From Lichenicoccus sp965276875 (lineage in GTDB: Bacteria > Pseudomonadota > Alphaproteobacteria > Acetobacterales > Acetobacteraceae): a stretch of DNA of 64,000 nt. The position numbers were made by a program, and so were the translations under genes. The stretch is from positions 3,348,001-3,412,000 of the forward strand of contig NZ_OZ255701.1 in assembly GCF_965276875.1 (NCBI RefSeq), in the 5' to 3' direction. Below are positions 35,141 through 43,625 of this stretch, in pieces. The notes below the pieces were generated by a model, which was not told the origin of the DNA, searched no databases, and was given only the letters and a program-made list of their open reading frames with translations. Each line of letters opens with the position of its first letter. The stretch's first letter is position 1.

Positions 35141-36049
35141 CTATTGAGCTGCTGCTGACGCATCCCCATCCTGACGCATGAAGGCGTCGACGACGGCATT
35201 GAACTCGCCCGAACTCTCCAGCTGCGGAAAATGGTTCGGCGAGGTCACGACGACATGGCGGCCTCCGGTGACGCGCGCCACGATTTCCGCGACGGCGTCT
35301 ATGGAGGGATTCCATCCGCCGCTGATAACCAGCACCGGGACATTGGCCTTGGCAACGGTCTTGGCAGCCTCCTGCAGAACCGGAGGTGGAGCCATGCGCG
35401 CCTGCAGGATTGCACAACCAAGCCGCGTTGCTGCCTCGTCATCGATGTCGCCGATGTTGCGGCTGGTGCTGGAGTCAACCGTTCCCACCAGGCTGCGGAT
35501 GAAGCCACGAGCGTAATCGCCTGGTGTGTGGGCGGTCAGGAGAGGCTCCATCATCCGCATCACGGTCGCCTGCTGGGCAGGGTCGGCCTGGACGACGGGA
35601 TCGATCATCGCCAACCCTTGCAGTGCCGGCTCGACGAGGACGAGGGAACGAACGGCGTCAGGCCGACGGGCCGCCGCCAGCAACGCTTCCGCCCCGCCCC
35701 AGGAATGTCCGATCAGGTTGCCGCCGTCGCCGAGCATATCGGCGATCCACAGGGCATCCGCCTGCATGTTGTCCGCGCCGCGTGACGGGCTTCGACCGAA
35801 GCCTGGACGATTAGCGATCGCCACCTGCCAGCCCAGATTGGCCAACGCCTGTTGTTTCGCGAACGTGGATGGTCCGCCGCCGATCCCGCCCTGAACTCCG
35901 CCATGGATGATCAGGACAAGAGGGCCAGTGGCTCCGAACCGTTCGACCTCGATGGGGAGTTTTAACGCCTCCTCCTCGGCCATGGGCACGCGCTCCGGAC
36001 ACTGCGCCATCAAAGCTGCGTGTCTTTCCATCATCGTCGTCAGCGACAT
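35141..36049 (-). CDS. Alpha/beta hydrolase of the catabolic cluster
   Basis: 302 residues. Oxyanion segment LVLIIHGGVQGGIGG, then ANRPGFGRSPSRG, nucleophile NLIGHSWGGAEALL (Ser about 118) and a C-terminal His in VVTSPNHFPQLESSGEF. The acid is probably Asp in NPSIDAVAEIV. The fold is that of MhpC/BphD C-C hydrolases and simple esterases. In this context it may hydrolyse the ring-cleavage product, but substrate choice cannot be read from sequence. It lies 63 bp downstream of the porin gene. Confidence 0.8.
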   Translation of the reverse strand: MSLTTMMERHAALMAQCPERVPMAEEEALKLPIEVERFGATGPLVLIIHGGVQGGIGGGPSTFAKQQALANLGWQVAIANRPGFGRSPSRGADNMQADALWIADMLGDGGNLIGHSWGGAEALLAAARRPDAVRSLVLVEPALQGLAMIDPVVQADPAQQATVMRMMEPLLTAHTPGDYARGFIRSLVGTVDSSTSRNIGDIDDEAATRLGCAILQARMAPPPVLQEAAKTVAKANVPVLVISGGWNPSIDAVAEIVARVTGGRHVVVTSPNHFPQLESSGEFNAVVDAFMRQDGDASAAAQ

Positions 36050-36112
36050 CAGAAAACTCCTTGTGTTACTTGGCCACCCACCAGTGGATAGCCGCGGAAG
36101 GCTAAGGCCTGA

Positions 36113-37669
36113 TCAGTATGGCTTGGTGCTTGTGCCAAGAAGTTGTCCGATTGGGATGACGCCAAGGAATCCGAACTCGAAGCCATTCCGGGCACGATAT
36201 TTCTGCGCCGCGTCATAATAGCTGTCCGGATTGATGAAGGCTTCGGCGAACGGCCTGAACTGGAGCCAGGGCAAGACGTGAATGTTGGCGATGAGCTCGA
36301 ATCCGTAACCGTCACGTGGCTGGCGTGGACCGGGTCCTGCGAAGATGTTCCGGAGTCTGGTTTCGAAGTTCGCTTCGAGTGCGCTCATCCGCTGGTAATG
36401 CACCTGAGCGCCGAGTGCGTCAAACGGACGCCCCGGGATCAGGCCGGTGAAGTTGACGCCGGCAAGCGTGTCGAAGTCGAACGGCACCGGCTTGTCGACG
36501 GCCGCGTCGAGCTGGCCGTAGATGGCGATATTCGGCGGAGGACCCTGGCGCCCACGGGCGCCGCGCCAAATGACCTTCTCGCCCTGCATGAAGATGACGC
36601 CACCGCCGTGATAGTCGGTGGCTGCATTGCGCCCGTTGTAATAGATGGGGGCGCCCTCGACGTTCGACGGGCCGTGCCGGGTGTTCCATTCGAGGCCCAG
36701 CTCGGCGTTCGCCGGATAGGCGGCATTCGTGAACTCGCTGCGATACTCGAGCGAGGCGAACGTCTGCACCCCCGAGGCACGAACTTCGCCGAGATCTTGC
36801 GGGTTATATTCGTCACGATAGAAGTTGTCGCCGAAGGCGCCGCCCTGGACGGCCCAAAGCGGCGTGAAGCGGTAGCTCACCAGGCCGCCCCACGTGGGAA
36901 AGCGGGGCGAGGCGAGGTCCCCGTTCACTTCAAGCACGCTCGAAAAATAGGTCGCCGGGTCCAGGGAGTTCGGGAGCGCGAAGTAGCGGAAGGGATTGGT
37001 CCGACCAACCTCTATCGAGAGCTTGTCATTAAGTAGTTTTTGATCATACGTGAAAATAGACACCGCGAATGGCGTTGTCGAGGGCGCCGGCGTCGTCTGG
37101 ACCCCGGTCAGGAACCCGCCGGTCTCGGTGGCGATCGTGGGGATGTTCGAGCGGAGCCCGAAGAACGTCACGTCGACGTGCACGGCCGCCCCATGTATTC
37201 CGAGGATACGCTGGAGATCGAAATCGGCGGCCGGCGACAACACACCGAGATTATAGTCGTTGCCAGGAACGATGCCGGCGGTCGGGTTCCCAAGGAACCG
37301 GTCGAACGCGATTCCGTGCAGGTCGATACCGTCGTCGAGGAGGCTCACACCGAACTCCGGGAACAAGCCGCTGGTCGGCACGGCAACGGAGTTCGGCTGC
37401 GAGAGGCCATGGAGAAACACAGATCCGGACGTGTTGTTCGCCGGATTTCTACTGATTCCGGAGACGCTGTCGGAAGTCCCGCTGCCCGCGCCGGGAGAGA
37501 TGGCGGTCCCGTTCGGCTGCGCCGGAATCGTTGCCTGGGCCAACGACGCCGTGGGTGTGATCGCCAGTTGGCTCAGGCCATCCGACGGCGGATCGGCCGC
37601 TCGAACGGCAATGGAAGAAACGGTCGCGAGAAGTCCGGCGATGACTAGAGCGGTTGTTGTTGAACGCAT
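36113..37669 (-). CDS. Outer-membrane porin, carbohydrate-selective OprB-like
   Basis: 518 residues, signal peptide MRSTTTALVIAGLLATVSS with cleavage near VRAA-DPP. A low-complexity Ser/Asn/Gly stretch (about 45-85) precedes a beta-barrel with alternating strands such as LSIEVGRTNPFRYFALPN, FPTWGGLVSYRFTPLWAVQGG and a C-terminal aromatic residue (TKPY). The pattern fits OprB (PF04966). In this cluster it most likely admits the aromatic substrate or its ester to the periplasm. A CGGAC-AAT-GTCCG palindrome stands 19 bp upstream of the start codon. Confidence 0.7.
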   Translation of the reverse strand: MRSTTTALVIAGLLATVSSIAVRAADPPSDGLSQLAITPTASLAQATIPAQPNGTAISPGAGSGTSDSVSGISRNPANNTSGSVFLHGLSQPNSVAVPTSGLFPEFGVSLLDDGIDLHGIAFDRFLGNPTAGIVPGNDYNLGVLSPAADFDLQRILGIHGAAVHVDVTFFGLRSNIPTIATETGGFLTGVQTTPAPSTTPFAVSIFTYDQKLLNDKLSIEVGRTNPFRYFALPNSLDPATYFSSVLEVNGDLASPRFPTWGGLVSYRFTPLWAVQGGAFGDNFYRDEYNPQDLGEVRASGVQTFASLEYRSEFTNAAYPANAELGLEWNTRHGPSNVEGAPIYYNGRNAATDYHGGGVIFMQGEKVIWRGARGRQGPPPNIAIYGQLDAAVDKPVPFDFDTLAGVNFTGLIPGRPFDALGAQVHYQRMSALEANFETRLRNIFAGPGPRQPRDGYGFELIANIHVLPWLQFRPFAEAFINPDSYYDAAQKYRARNGFEFGFLGVIPIGQLLGTSTKPY

Positions 37670-37687
37670 CCTTGTTGGTCCCCAAAA

Positions 37688-37700
37688 CGGACAATGTCCG
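37688..37700 (-). promoter_or_regulatory. Palindrome upstream of the porin gene
   Basis: CGGAC-AAT-GTCCG at 37688-37700, flanked by A/T runs (AAAA before, AAATTTT after), lies 19 bp upstream of the porin start. The symmetry and flanks resemble an operator for an IclR- or GntR-type regulator. It is unlike the repeat near the FAH-GntR start. Confidence 0.35.
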
Positions 37701-37853
37701 CAAATTTTGCTATGAGATACCGTTGCGATACCGGACGAGAATCTTTATTGGCGGCGACAACATCCGAGGCCAGTGCATGGCTAGCCCTCGCGCTTCCTCA
37801 TGTTCCGCTCCGATTGCCCGGGCCTGTTCGCGCGACAAGCCAGTTCGGACGCG

Positions 37854-38777
37854 TCACAGGGCAGCGTTCGTGGTGGAGGGCACCCTCACGCCCCAGGATA
37901 CCGTAAGAAAATCAAACTCATATTGAGTCTCCCAGGCGGTCATCTGCTCGATCCGCCAGTGTTTCGGTCGTTGCGGAAGATCGTCGTGCCATGGCCGTGG
38001 TTCGAAGCTATCGAGATCCGGGATGAAAACATCCATCTCCGAGTAGAACTCGATAAGCAGATTGTCCGGCCCATGATGATAAGTTGCGAGATTGTGGCCG
38101 GCATGGTGCCGCGAGGGCCCCCACAAGATCGGTCGTTTCTCCGCGGCGAGACGATCCATCGCCTGCACGTGATGCTCGAGTCCGCGCAATTCGAAGGCGA
38201 TGTGGTGAAGGCCGGTCACCGGTGCCTGTACTACGTTCAGAACGTGGTGGTCGCGGTTACAGGTCAGGAACGTGACGGGGTCGCCGATCCAGTCGGTCTT
38301 TCTGAATTTCAACATGTTGGTGAGAAACGAGAGAAGTTCGTCGGCTCTCTGGGCGAGCAGAGCGACGTGGCCGAGGCGGAGCGGGACGATGCCAGAGGCG
38401 GAGAAGCCCGGTGCCGGCTGATCGATTGCGGCAAAGAGATGAATCGTGTGTCCACCGACGTCAGGTATTTCGAGCAAGGCGGGGACGCCCGGCCGCGAGT
38501 CTGTGCGAAGGTGGTTTGCAACCCCCGAGTCCTTGAGCCGCTTGGCAAGATCCGCCAGGGGGACGTCGCGACAGAGCTGAAGCCCGATCGCGTTCAGCCC
38601 CGGATTGGGTTCGGCACATAATGAAACATTGTGATGGTCGAGGCCGAGGCTGAGGTAAGTTTCCCTGCCGGTTTTTGCCACGATGCTCGCACCGAGTACG
38701 TCGGTGTAGTAATCTTCGGCTTTCTCTAGCGACGCGGTCGCCAGATCGACGTACACTAACCTGAATACATCCGGCAC
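37854..38777 (-). CDS. VOC-superfamily two-domain protein, extradiol dioxygenase-like
   Basis: 307 residues, two VOC modules (about 5-115 and 130-260). The C-terminal module has the facial triad pattern of type I extradiol dioxygenases: His in RLGHVALLA (about 135), His in GLHHIAFELRG (about 195) and Glu in LLIEFYSEMD (about 247). The tail RPWHDDLPQRPKHW is also family-like. It is expected to open a catechol or protocatechuate-like ring meta to the hydroxyls with Fe(II) and O2. It lies between MFS and porin genes on the same strand. Confidence 0.85.
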   Translation of the reverse strand: MPDVFRLVYVDLATASLEKAEDYYTDVLGASIVAKTGRETYLSLGLDHHNVSLCAEPNPGLNAIGLQLCRDVPLADLAKRLKDSGVANHLRTDSRPGVPALLEIPDVGGHTIHLFAAIDQPAPGFSASGIVPLRLGHVALLAQRADELLSFLTNMLKFRKTDWIGDPVTFLTCNRDHHVLNVVQAPVTGLHHIAFELRGLEHHVQAMDRLAAEKRPILWGPSRHHAGHNLATYHHGPDNLLIEFYSEMDVFIPDLDSFEPRPWHDDLPQRPKHWRIEQMTAWETQYEFDFLTVSWGVRVPSTTNAAL

Positions 38778-38851
38778 GACTTCTCCCCCGTTTTTGTGTT
38801 TTTTGGATGACCCATCATATCGCGTCCTCGGACCGCGGCAGTTTGTTCATG

Positions 38852-40186
38852 TCAGCGGACCGCGACCGCCAGGGCCGCTCTGCCATGCAGGGCGACGATC
38901 GCGAGCGCCCCAAGCACCGGTGCGATGGCGAATACCAGGAACATCTGACCGCTGGCCCATCCCGCCGCCACGACGGTCGCCGCGAACAAAGGCGCCAAGA
39001 CCTGCCCGAACCGACCCGCGCCCATCGCCCAGCCAATCCCCGAGGAGCGGATTTCGGTCGGGTAGGTGAGTGCTGCGAGCGCGATCGAGCCCGACGCGCC
39101 CGCCCCCACGAAAAGCCCGACCAAAAAGAGCGCGGCGGCCATCATCGGCAGGGAGACGGAAGCATAGCCCAGCGCACCCAAAGAGAGGGCACCCAGAAGG
39201 AAGCTCGGAAGCAGGACCGCCAGCGCGCCGAATTTCTCGATCAGGCGTCCAACGCTTCCCATCCCGATCAGCGCGCCGACACCGTGTATGCCCAGCACAA
39301 CAGCGGCTTGCGACAGAGGAAAGCCCCGATCGCGGAGCAGTACAGGCGTCCACAGCACCGCGATGCCGAGGCTGCCGAAGCCCGTGAAGAAGGGTATCCA
39401 GAGCAGCAGCGTCGTCGCCGCGCGACCCTCGGTGAACAGGTGTGCCATCGGCACACGATCAGTCCGTTCCTGGTTGGCAACGTCGCGTCGGCTCGCCGGG
39501 ATGCCAGGGCGGATGCGGGCAACAACCGCATCGATCCGTGCTGGATCGGCGCCGGTCGCGACCATGTAGCGAAGCGATTCCGGCAGCCAGAGCAACAGCA
39601 CCAGCGCCACCGCGATCGGCAGCAAACCGCCGATCAGGAAGATCGACTGCCAGCCGAAATGCACCAGGATAGCGGCGTTCAGGAAGCCGCCAGCGGTGCC
39701 GCCGAGCGGGAAGGCCGCCCAGATCAAACTCGTCACCATCGCGCGGCTCCGCAACGGCGCGTATTCCGACGCGAGCGCGATGAAGCAAGGTGTAGCGCCT
39801 CCCAATCCCAGGCCGGCCACGGAGCGCACGAGCAGAAGTGAGCCATACGATTGCACATAGGCCGTCGCCACCGTGCAGATGCCGAACAGGGCGGTCGCAA
39901 AGGTCAGCACGCGTTTACGACCGAATGCATCGCCGAGCGGCCCGAAGGTGAGCGCGCCGATCATCGCGCCCAGCAATGCCGCGGAAAAGATCGGGCCGAG
40001 TGCCGCGCGGGTGAGGCGCAGGTTATCGACAATGATAGGCGCGGCCACCGCGATTGACTGGGTGTCCAGACCATCAAGGAAGGCGATCGAGGCGCAGAGG
40101 ACGATCGCGGTCACTTGAAAGGTTGTGATCGGTCCATCGTCTATGATGCGCGTGACGTATACGGCGGGCGATGCGTTCGACGACAC
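38852..40186 (-). CDS. MFS transporter, aromatic acid:H+ symporter (AAHS) type
   Basis: 444 residues, twelve predicted membrane segments. AAHS marks: FLDGLDTQSIAVAAP in helix 1 (the DGxD motif that binds aromatic acids), GPLGDAFGRKRVL between helices 2 and 3, and PESLRYMV at the mid loop. Close families carry 4-hydroxybenzoate (PcaK), gallate, vanillate or 3-hydroxyphenylpropionate. It would import the acid released by the periplasmic esterase. The FAH-family gene lies 59 bp upstream and is probably co-transcribed. Confidence 0.88.
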   Translation of the reverse strand: MSSNASPAVYVTRIIDDGPITTFQVTAIVLCASIAFLDGLDTQSIAVAAPIIVDNLRLTRAALGPIFSAALLGAMIGALTFGPLGDAFGRKRVLTFATALFGICTVATAYVQSYGSLLLVRSVAGLGLGGATPCFIALASEYAPLRSRAMVTSLIWAAFPLGGTAGGFLNAAILVHFGWQSIFLIGGLLPIAVALVLLLWLPESLRYMVATGADPARIDAVVARIRPGIPASRRDVANQERTDRVPMAHLFTEGRAATTLLLWIPFFTGFGSLGIAVLWTPVLLRDRGFPLSQAAVVLGIHGVGALIGMGSVGRLIEKFGALAVLLPSFLLGALSLGALGYASVSLPMMAAALFLVGLFVGAGASGSIALAALTYPTEIRSSGIGWAMGAGRFGQVLAPLFAATVVAAGWASGQMFLVFAIAPVLGALAIVALHGRAALAVAVR

Positions 40187-40245
40187 CTGTCGGTGCTCCC
40201 TGCTGTTGTTGTCGAGACAACTGCCTCGGATGACTCGCCCAGCAG

Positions 40246-41127
40246 CTAGCCAACTCTTTCTTCCGCTACGCCGATTTCGTCGATGATGGGGTTTTGCAGC
40301 ACACCCAGTCCGTCCATTTCCACTTCGCAGATGTCGCCAGCCTTCATGAACAAGGGCGGCTCTCGTGCGGCACCGACACCGGCCGGCGTACCGGTCACGA
40401 TGAGGTCGCCAGGCACCAGCGTGAACGCTTCACTCAGCAACGCGATGAGCGTGGCGACGTCGAACAGCAGATCGCTCGTGGAGGCGTCCTGCACCGTCTC
40501 GCCGTTCAGGCGCGTTCGAAGTCGCAGCCCGGCGCATCCCGGCGGAAGGTCGGCTGCGGTGACAAGATAGGGCCCGAAAGCCCCGGTTCCATCGAAGTTC
40601 TTTCCGACCGTCCATTGCGACGTGCGCAACTGATAGTCCCGGACTGAGGCGTCGTTGAACAACGTGTAGCCGACGACATGATCGAGCGCGTCGGTTCGTG
40701 CGATATGGCGCCCCTTGCGCCCGATGACCGCGACGAATTCACCCTCGTAGTCCAGCTTGCTGGACAGGCGAGGACGAATGATCGGGGCGCGATGACCGAT
40801 CAGGCTGCATGTGAAGCGTCCGAACACGGTGGGGTAGTCGGCTGTGGCCGCTCGGCTTTCCGTGGCGTGATCGGCATAGTTGAGGCCGATGCAGATAATT
40901 TTTCCAGACCGGCGGAGTGGCGGCAGCAACTCGGCGCCTTCCAGGTCGACGGGAGCGTGCGTCAGGAGGAGTCGGGCGACTGCGTCGAGGGCTGTGCCCG
41001 TCGTGACGAGACGATCCAGATCACCCGGATAGTCGGCGTGGTCATCAAGGAGGCCATGGAACCGCTCGCCATCTGATGAAGCGGCGATGCCGACATGTCC
41101 ATCCCGCGAAAACATCGCCAACCGCAT
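40246..41127 (-). CDS. Fumarylacetoacetate hydrolase family protein
   Basis: 293 residues from ATG 41127 (GGGAG upstream). A longer frame to 41205 is rejected. The FAH core is clear: KIICIGLNYADHATES (about 80), SKLDYEGEFVAVIG with metal-binding Glu residues (about 140), GYTLFNDASVRDYQ with the Asp (about 170), and PGDLIVTGTPAGVG near the end. Family members hydrolyse or hydrate 2,4-dioxo and 2-hydroxy-dienoic acids after ring cleavage. It heads the catabolic cluster, divergent from the GntR gene. Confidence 0.9.
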   Translation of the reverse strand: MRLAMFSRDGHVGIAASSDGERFHGLLDDHADYPGDLDRLVTTGTALDAVARLLLTHAPVDLEGAELLPPLRRSGKIICIGLNYADHATESRAATADYPTVFGRFTCSLIGHRAPIIRPRLSSKLDYEGEFVAVIGRKGRHIARTDALDHVVGYTLFNDASVRDYQLRTSQWTVGKNFDGTGAFGPYLVTAADLPPGCAGLRLRTRLNGETVQDASTSDLLFDVATLIALLSEAFTLVPGDLIVTGTPAGVGAAREPPLFMKAGDICEVEMDGLGVLQNPIIDEIGVAEERVG

Positions 41128-41379
41128 CGATCGCTCCCAATGACATTTCGTTTTCTTTCTCCAAAACGTGACAGAAGAGTATGCACGAGTCAACCGACAA
41201 TGCATTATTTAGCTAGGTGTCGATGAGTGAGGCGGTAGGGCTCATGTCCCAGCCGGCTTGGTAAGGTTGTTCAAGTTAGCGTGAACGCTCTGTATGGAGT
41301 TGGCGCGGGCTATCAAAATATAGATTACGGTGAGAAGTGCATTCTTGATCTAAGCGCCAGGAAAGGGCTATGATTACAT
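41128..41379. promoter_or_regulatory. Divergent control region of the catabolic cluster
   Basis: 252 bp, less GC-rich than the genes, between the FAH-family gene and the GntR regulator. It contains GTTCA(N8)TGAAC (41269-41286) and the left arm GATCTAA (41347-41353) of an inverted repeat whose right arm TTAGATC (41384-41390) lies in the first codons of the regulator. No convincing -35/-10 pair could be fixed by eye. A GntR operator is expected here. Confidence 0.4.
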
Positions 41380-42087
41380 ATGGTTAGATCTGACGATGGC
41401 GCCAACGTGACCGAGGACGCGCTGGCGCGCATCCATGCCGACCTGCTGAGCGGCAAATTGCGCCCAGGCGATCGTATCAAGATCGGAGATCTTTGCAGGT
41501 CGCTTGGCTACAATCTGAGCGCCGTGCGTGAAGCCCTCTCGCGGCTGACATCCGAAGGCATGGTCAGCTATGAGCCGCATCGCGGCTACCGCGCGACACC
41601 GGTCTCGCTCGATGAGTTGCGCGATCTGACGGAAACGCGGATCGACATCGAGGCCAGTTGTCTGCGCAGCGCGCTATCCGCCGGCGATCTGGCCTGGGAA
41701 ACGGCAATCGTCGCGGCGCTGCATGTCCTGCTCGGCACGGCCAAACCGACCGCGACCATGAATCCGGCAGAGCAGGGCTCCTGGTTTGCCGCGCACAGAA
41801 TCTTTCACGAAAAGCTGGTTGCTGCCTGTAACAGTCCTTTGCGGCTGCGTATCCGCAGTCAGCTCTATACGCTCAGCGAGCGGTATCGCCGCTTGTCGGC
41901 CCGTCCGTCCGAAGCGGTCCGCGACTACGACCGGGAACATCGAGAGCTTGCCGAGGCCGCGTTGGCCCGTGATGCGGATCGGGCCGTAGCAATGATGTCG
42001 GCCCATCTGGAACTGACCACCAGGTATCTGGTCGAGGCGATGTCCGTCCCTTCGTCGGCGTCTCCGCGGGCCGCATCGGCGGAATAA
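41380..42087 (+). CDS. GntR-family regulator (FCD domain) of the catabolic cluster
   Basis: 235 residues. Winged helix about 10-75: DLLSGKLRPGDRIKIGDLC, LGYNLSAVREALSRLTSEGMV. FCD ligand domain about 85-225 with metal-binding candidates in TETRIDIEASCLR, AAHRIFHEKLVAAC and YDREHRELAEAALARD. VanR/CsiR-type members of this group sense aromatic or dicarboxylic acids. Divergence from the FAH-led operon makes it the likely local repressor. Confidence 0.85.
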   Translation: MVRSDDGANVTEDALARIHADLLSGKLRPGDRIKIGDLCRSLGYNLSAVREALSRLTSEGMVSYEPHRGYRATPVSLDELRDLTETRIDIEASCLRSALSAGDLAWETAIVAALHVLLGTAKPTATMNPAEQGSWFAAHRIFHEKLVAACNSPLRLRIRSQLYTLSERYRRLSARPSEAVRDYDREHRELAEAALARDADRAVAMMSAHLELTTRYLVEAMSVPSSASPRAASAE

Positions 42088-42170
42088 TCTGAGGGCGACC
42101 GGATGAGCTCCGGGCGCCGGTTAGAGCGCGCGCCGCCTTCGAGTGCGACGAAAATGGACGGCAACTCAAG

Positions 42171-42666
42171 GTGATCAACAAGATTGTCGGTACGGTCGCG
42201 GAGGCACTCCGCGACATTCGGGACGGCTCCGTCGTCATGGTCGGCGGCTTCGGATCCGTGGGGCAGCCGGACGCCCTGATCGAGGGGCTTGTCGAGCAGG
42301 GTGCACGCGACCTGCCGGTCGTTGCCAACAATACCGGCGCCGGTCGATCCGAATTGGGGATGCTGTTGGCTGCGGGGCGGGTGAGGCGGATGCTATGCTC
42401 CTGTCCTCGTGCATCCGGCTCGACAGTCATTCCGCTAGGCACTCTCGCGGAGCGGATTTGCGCCGCTGGCGTGGGCATCGGCGCCTTCTATACTCCTACC
42501 GGCTAAGGCACCCGGTTGGCGATCGGCAAGGAGGTGCGGGAAATCGGCGGCTGGTTTCACCTGCTCAAGCAGGCTCTGCGCGGGGACGTGGCGCTGGTGG
42601 AAGCCCGGCGAGCGATCGATGGGGAACTGCGTGTATCGCAAGAGCGGCCGCAACTTACGCCTCTAA
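42171..42666 (+). pseudogene. 3-oxoacid/3-oxoadipate CoA-transferase alpha subunit, decayed
   Basis: The start MINKIVGTVAEALRDIRDGS with VMVGGFGSVGQPDALIEGL and VVANNTGAGRSELGML matches PcaI/ScoA. Then come four lesions. About 16 codons are missing between CSCPRASGS and IPLGTLAER (the usual YVFDELY region). A TAA at 42504 stands where AFYTPTG continues in frame as GTRLAIGKEVREIGG. A frameshift at the GGGG run 42621-42624 moves the family sequence VYRKSGRNLR into another frame. A TAA follows in that frame at 42662. No beta subunit follows. The protein cannot be functional. Confidence 0.85.
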
Positions 42667-42948
42667 TCGGTGCAGAACGCCGCCGATCAGGCGGTAATCG
42701 CCGCGAAATGCATCGCCGGCAACCCTGTCCCTTACGATTCGATATACTGGTTCTGGTCAAACCAGTACGATCTGCCGCTGCAAACCATCGGCCTGTCTAC
42801 CGGTCATGATGCCCTCGCCGTGCGGGGTGATTTCGAGACAAGCAGCTTTTCGGTGGTCTACCTACGTGAGGGACGCGTGATCGCACTCGACTGCGTGAAC
42901 GCCGTACGTGACTACGTTGCGGGTAAGCTGAAATCGGCGCCGTGCTGA
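42667..42948 (+). pseudogene. Ferredoxin reductase (P450-type, FAD/NAD) C-terminal fragment
   Basis: About 93 codons that match only the C-terminal end of rhodocoxin/putidaredoxin-reductase-like flavoproteins: VQNAADQAVIAAKCIAG, FWSNQYDLPLQTIGLSTGHD and FSVVYLREGRVIALDCVN. The FAD and NAD domains (about 310 residues) are absent. A GTG at 42670 keeps the frame open but the fragment cannot bind cofactors. It is fused directly to the end of the CoA-transferase remnant, so a large deletion joined them. The lost gene would have served a P450 such as the one at 29989-31176. Confidence 0.82.
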
Positions 42949-42952
42949 CGAC

Positions 42953-43615
42953 CTACTCCCGGCATAGCACGGAATCGTTCAGGAAATCCGCAAGCCGCCC
43001 CGAGCTGAAGTCGCGCTTAAGGGCGGCCTCGTCGTACTCGTCGCGCACCCAGGCGAGGAAGGGCAGGCGGCCTTCGGCGTCGCGCTGGTAGCGCAGGAAG
43101 AAGGCGTCGAGGATGCCGGTGCGGCTACGGTTGAAATGGCCGAAGCGCCAGGAGAGCTGGCGTAGCGCCTCGGTCGCCGTGCCGCCCTCGAACAGGATCA
43201 CCAGGCCTGCCGCCAGGCCGGCGCGGTCGGCGCCGGACTTGCAATGCATCAGCATTGGGTAGGTGATCTCGCGGGTCAGCGCCTCGAAGCGAAGGATACG
43301 CGTGCGGTGCGGCGCACCGCGGCTTTCGAACGCCATGTCGATGTGGTCGAGCCCAAGTTCGCGGGCCGCTTCGCGTGACAGCGCATCCGAGCCGCAGGCG
43401 CGATGGCCGCGCAGATTGACGAGCGTGTGTATGCGGTGGCGCGATGCGAGGTCGGACAGGCGCGCGGGAGTGGGATGGTTGCACCGGTAGACGCGGCCGG
43501 GGATCACCGGCGCGAAATTCGACCAGACTGTGCGGAAGATGCCGTGATCGACCCAGAGACTGTCCCGCCAGGCAGACCGGCGTTGCGCCTTGTCGACCAG
43601 ATCGCCCTGGAACAT
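42953..43615 (-). CDS. Dual-specificity/tyrosine phosphatase-like protein
   Basis: 220 residues from ATG 43615. The P-loop MLMHCKSGADRAGLAAGL has the Cys-x5-Arg signature (HCxxGxxR, Cys about 130). The general acid is probably Asp in GLDHIDMAFESRG. RVYRCNHPTPARLSDLA and TLVNLRGH resemble the DSP-like families (PF13350/PF22785). It lies nine bases after sdhB on the same strand, so it may be expressed with succinate dehydrogenase. The substrate, a phosphoprotein or phosphoinositide-like compound, is unknown. Confidence 0.78.
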   Translation of the reverse strand: MFQGDLVDKAQRRSAWRDSLWVDHGIFRTVWSNFAPVIPGRVYRCNHPTPARLSDLASRHRIHTLVNLRGHRACGSDALSREAARELGLDHIDMAFESRGAPHRTRILRFEALTREITYPMLMHCKSGADRAGLAAGLVILFEGGTATEALRQLSWRFGHFNRSRTGILDAFFLRYQRDAEGRLPFLAWVRDEYDEAALKRDFSSGRLADFLNDSVLCRE

Positions 43616-43625
43616 GCGCCCAGCG

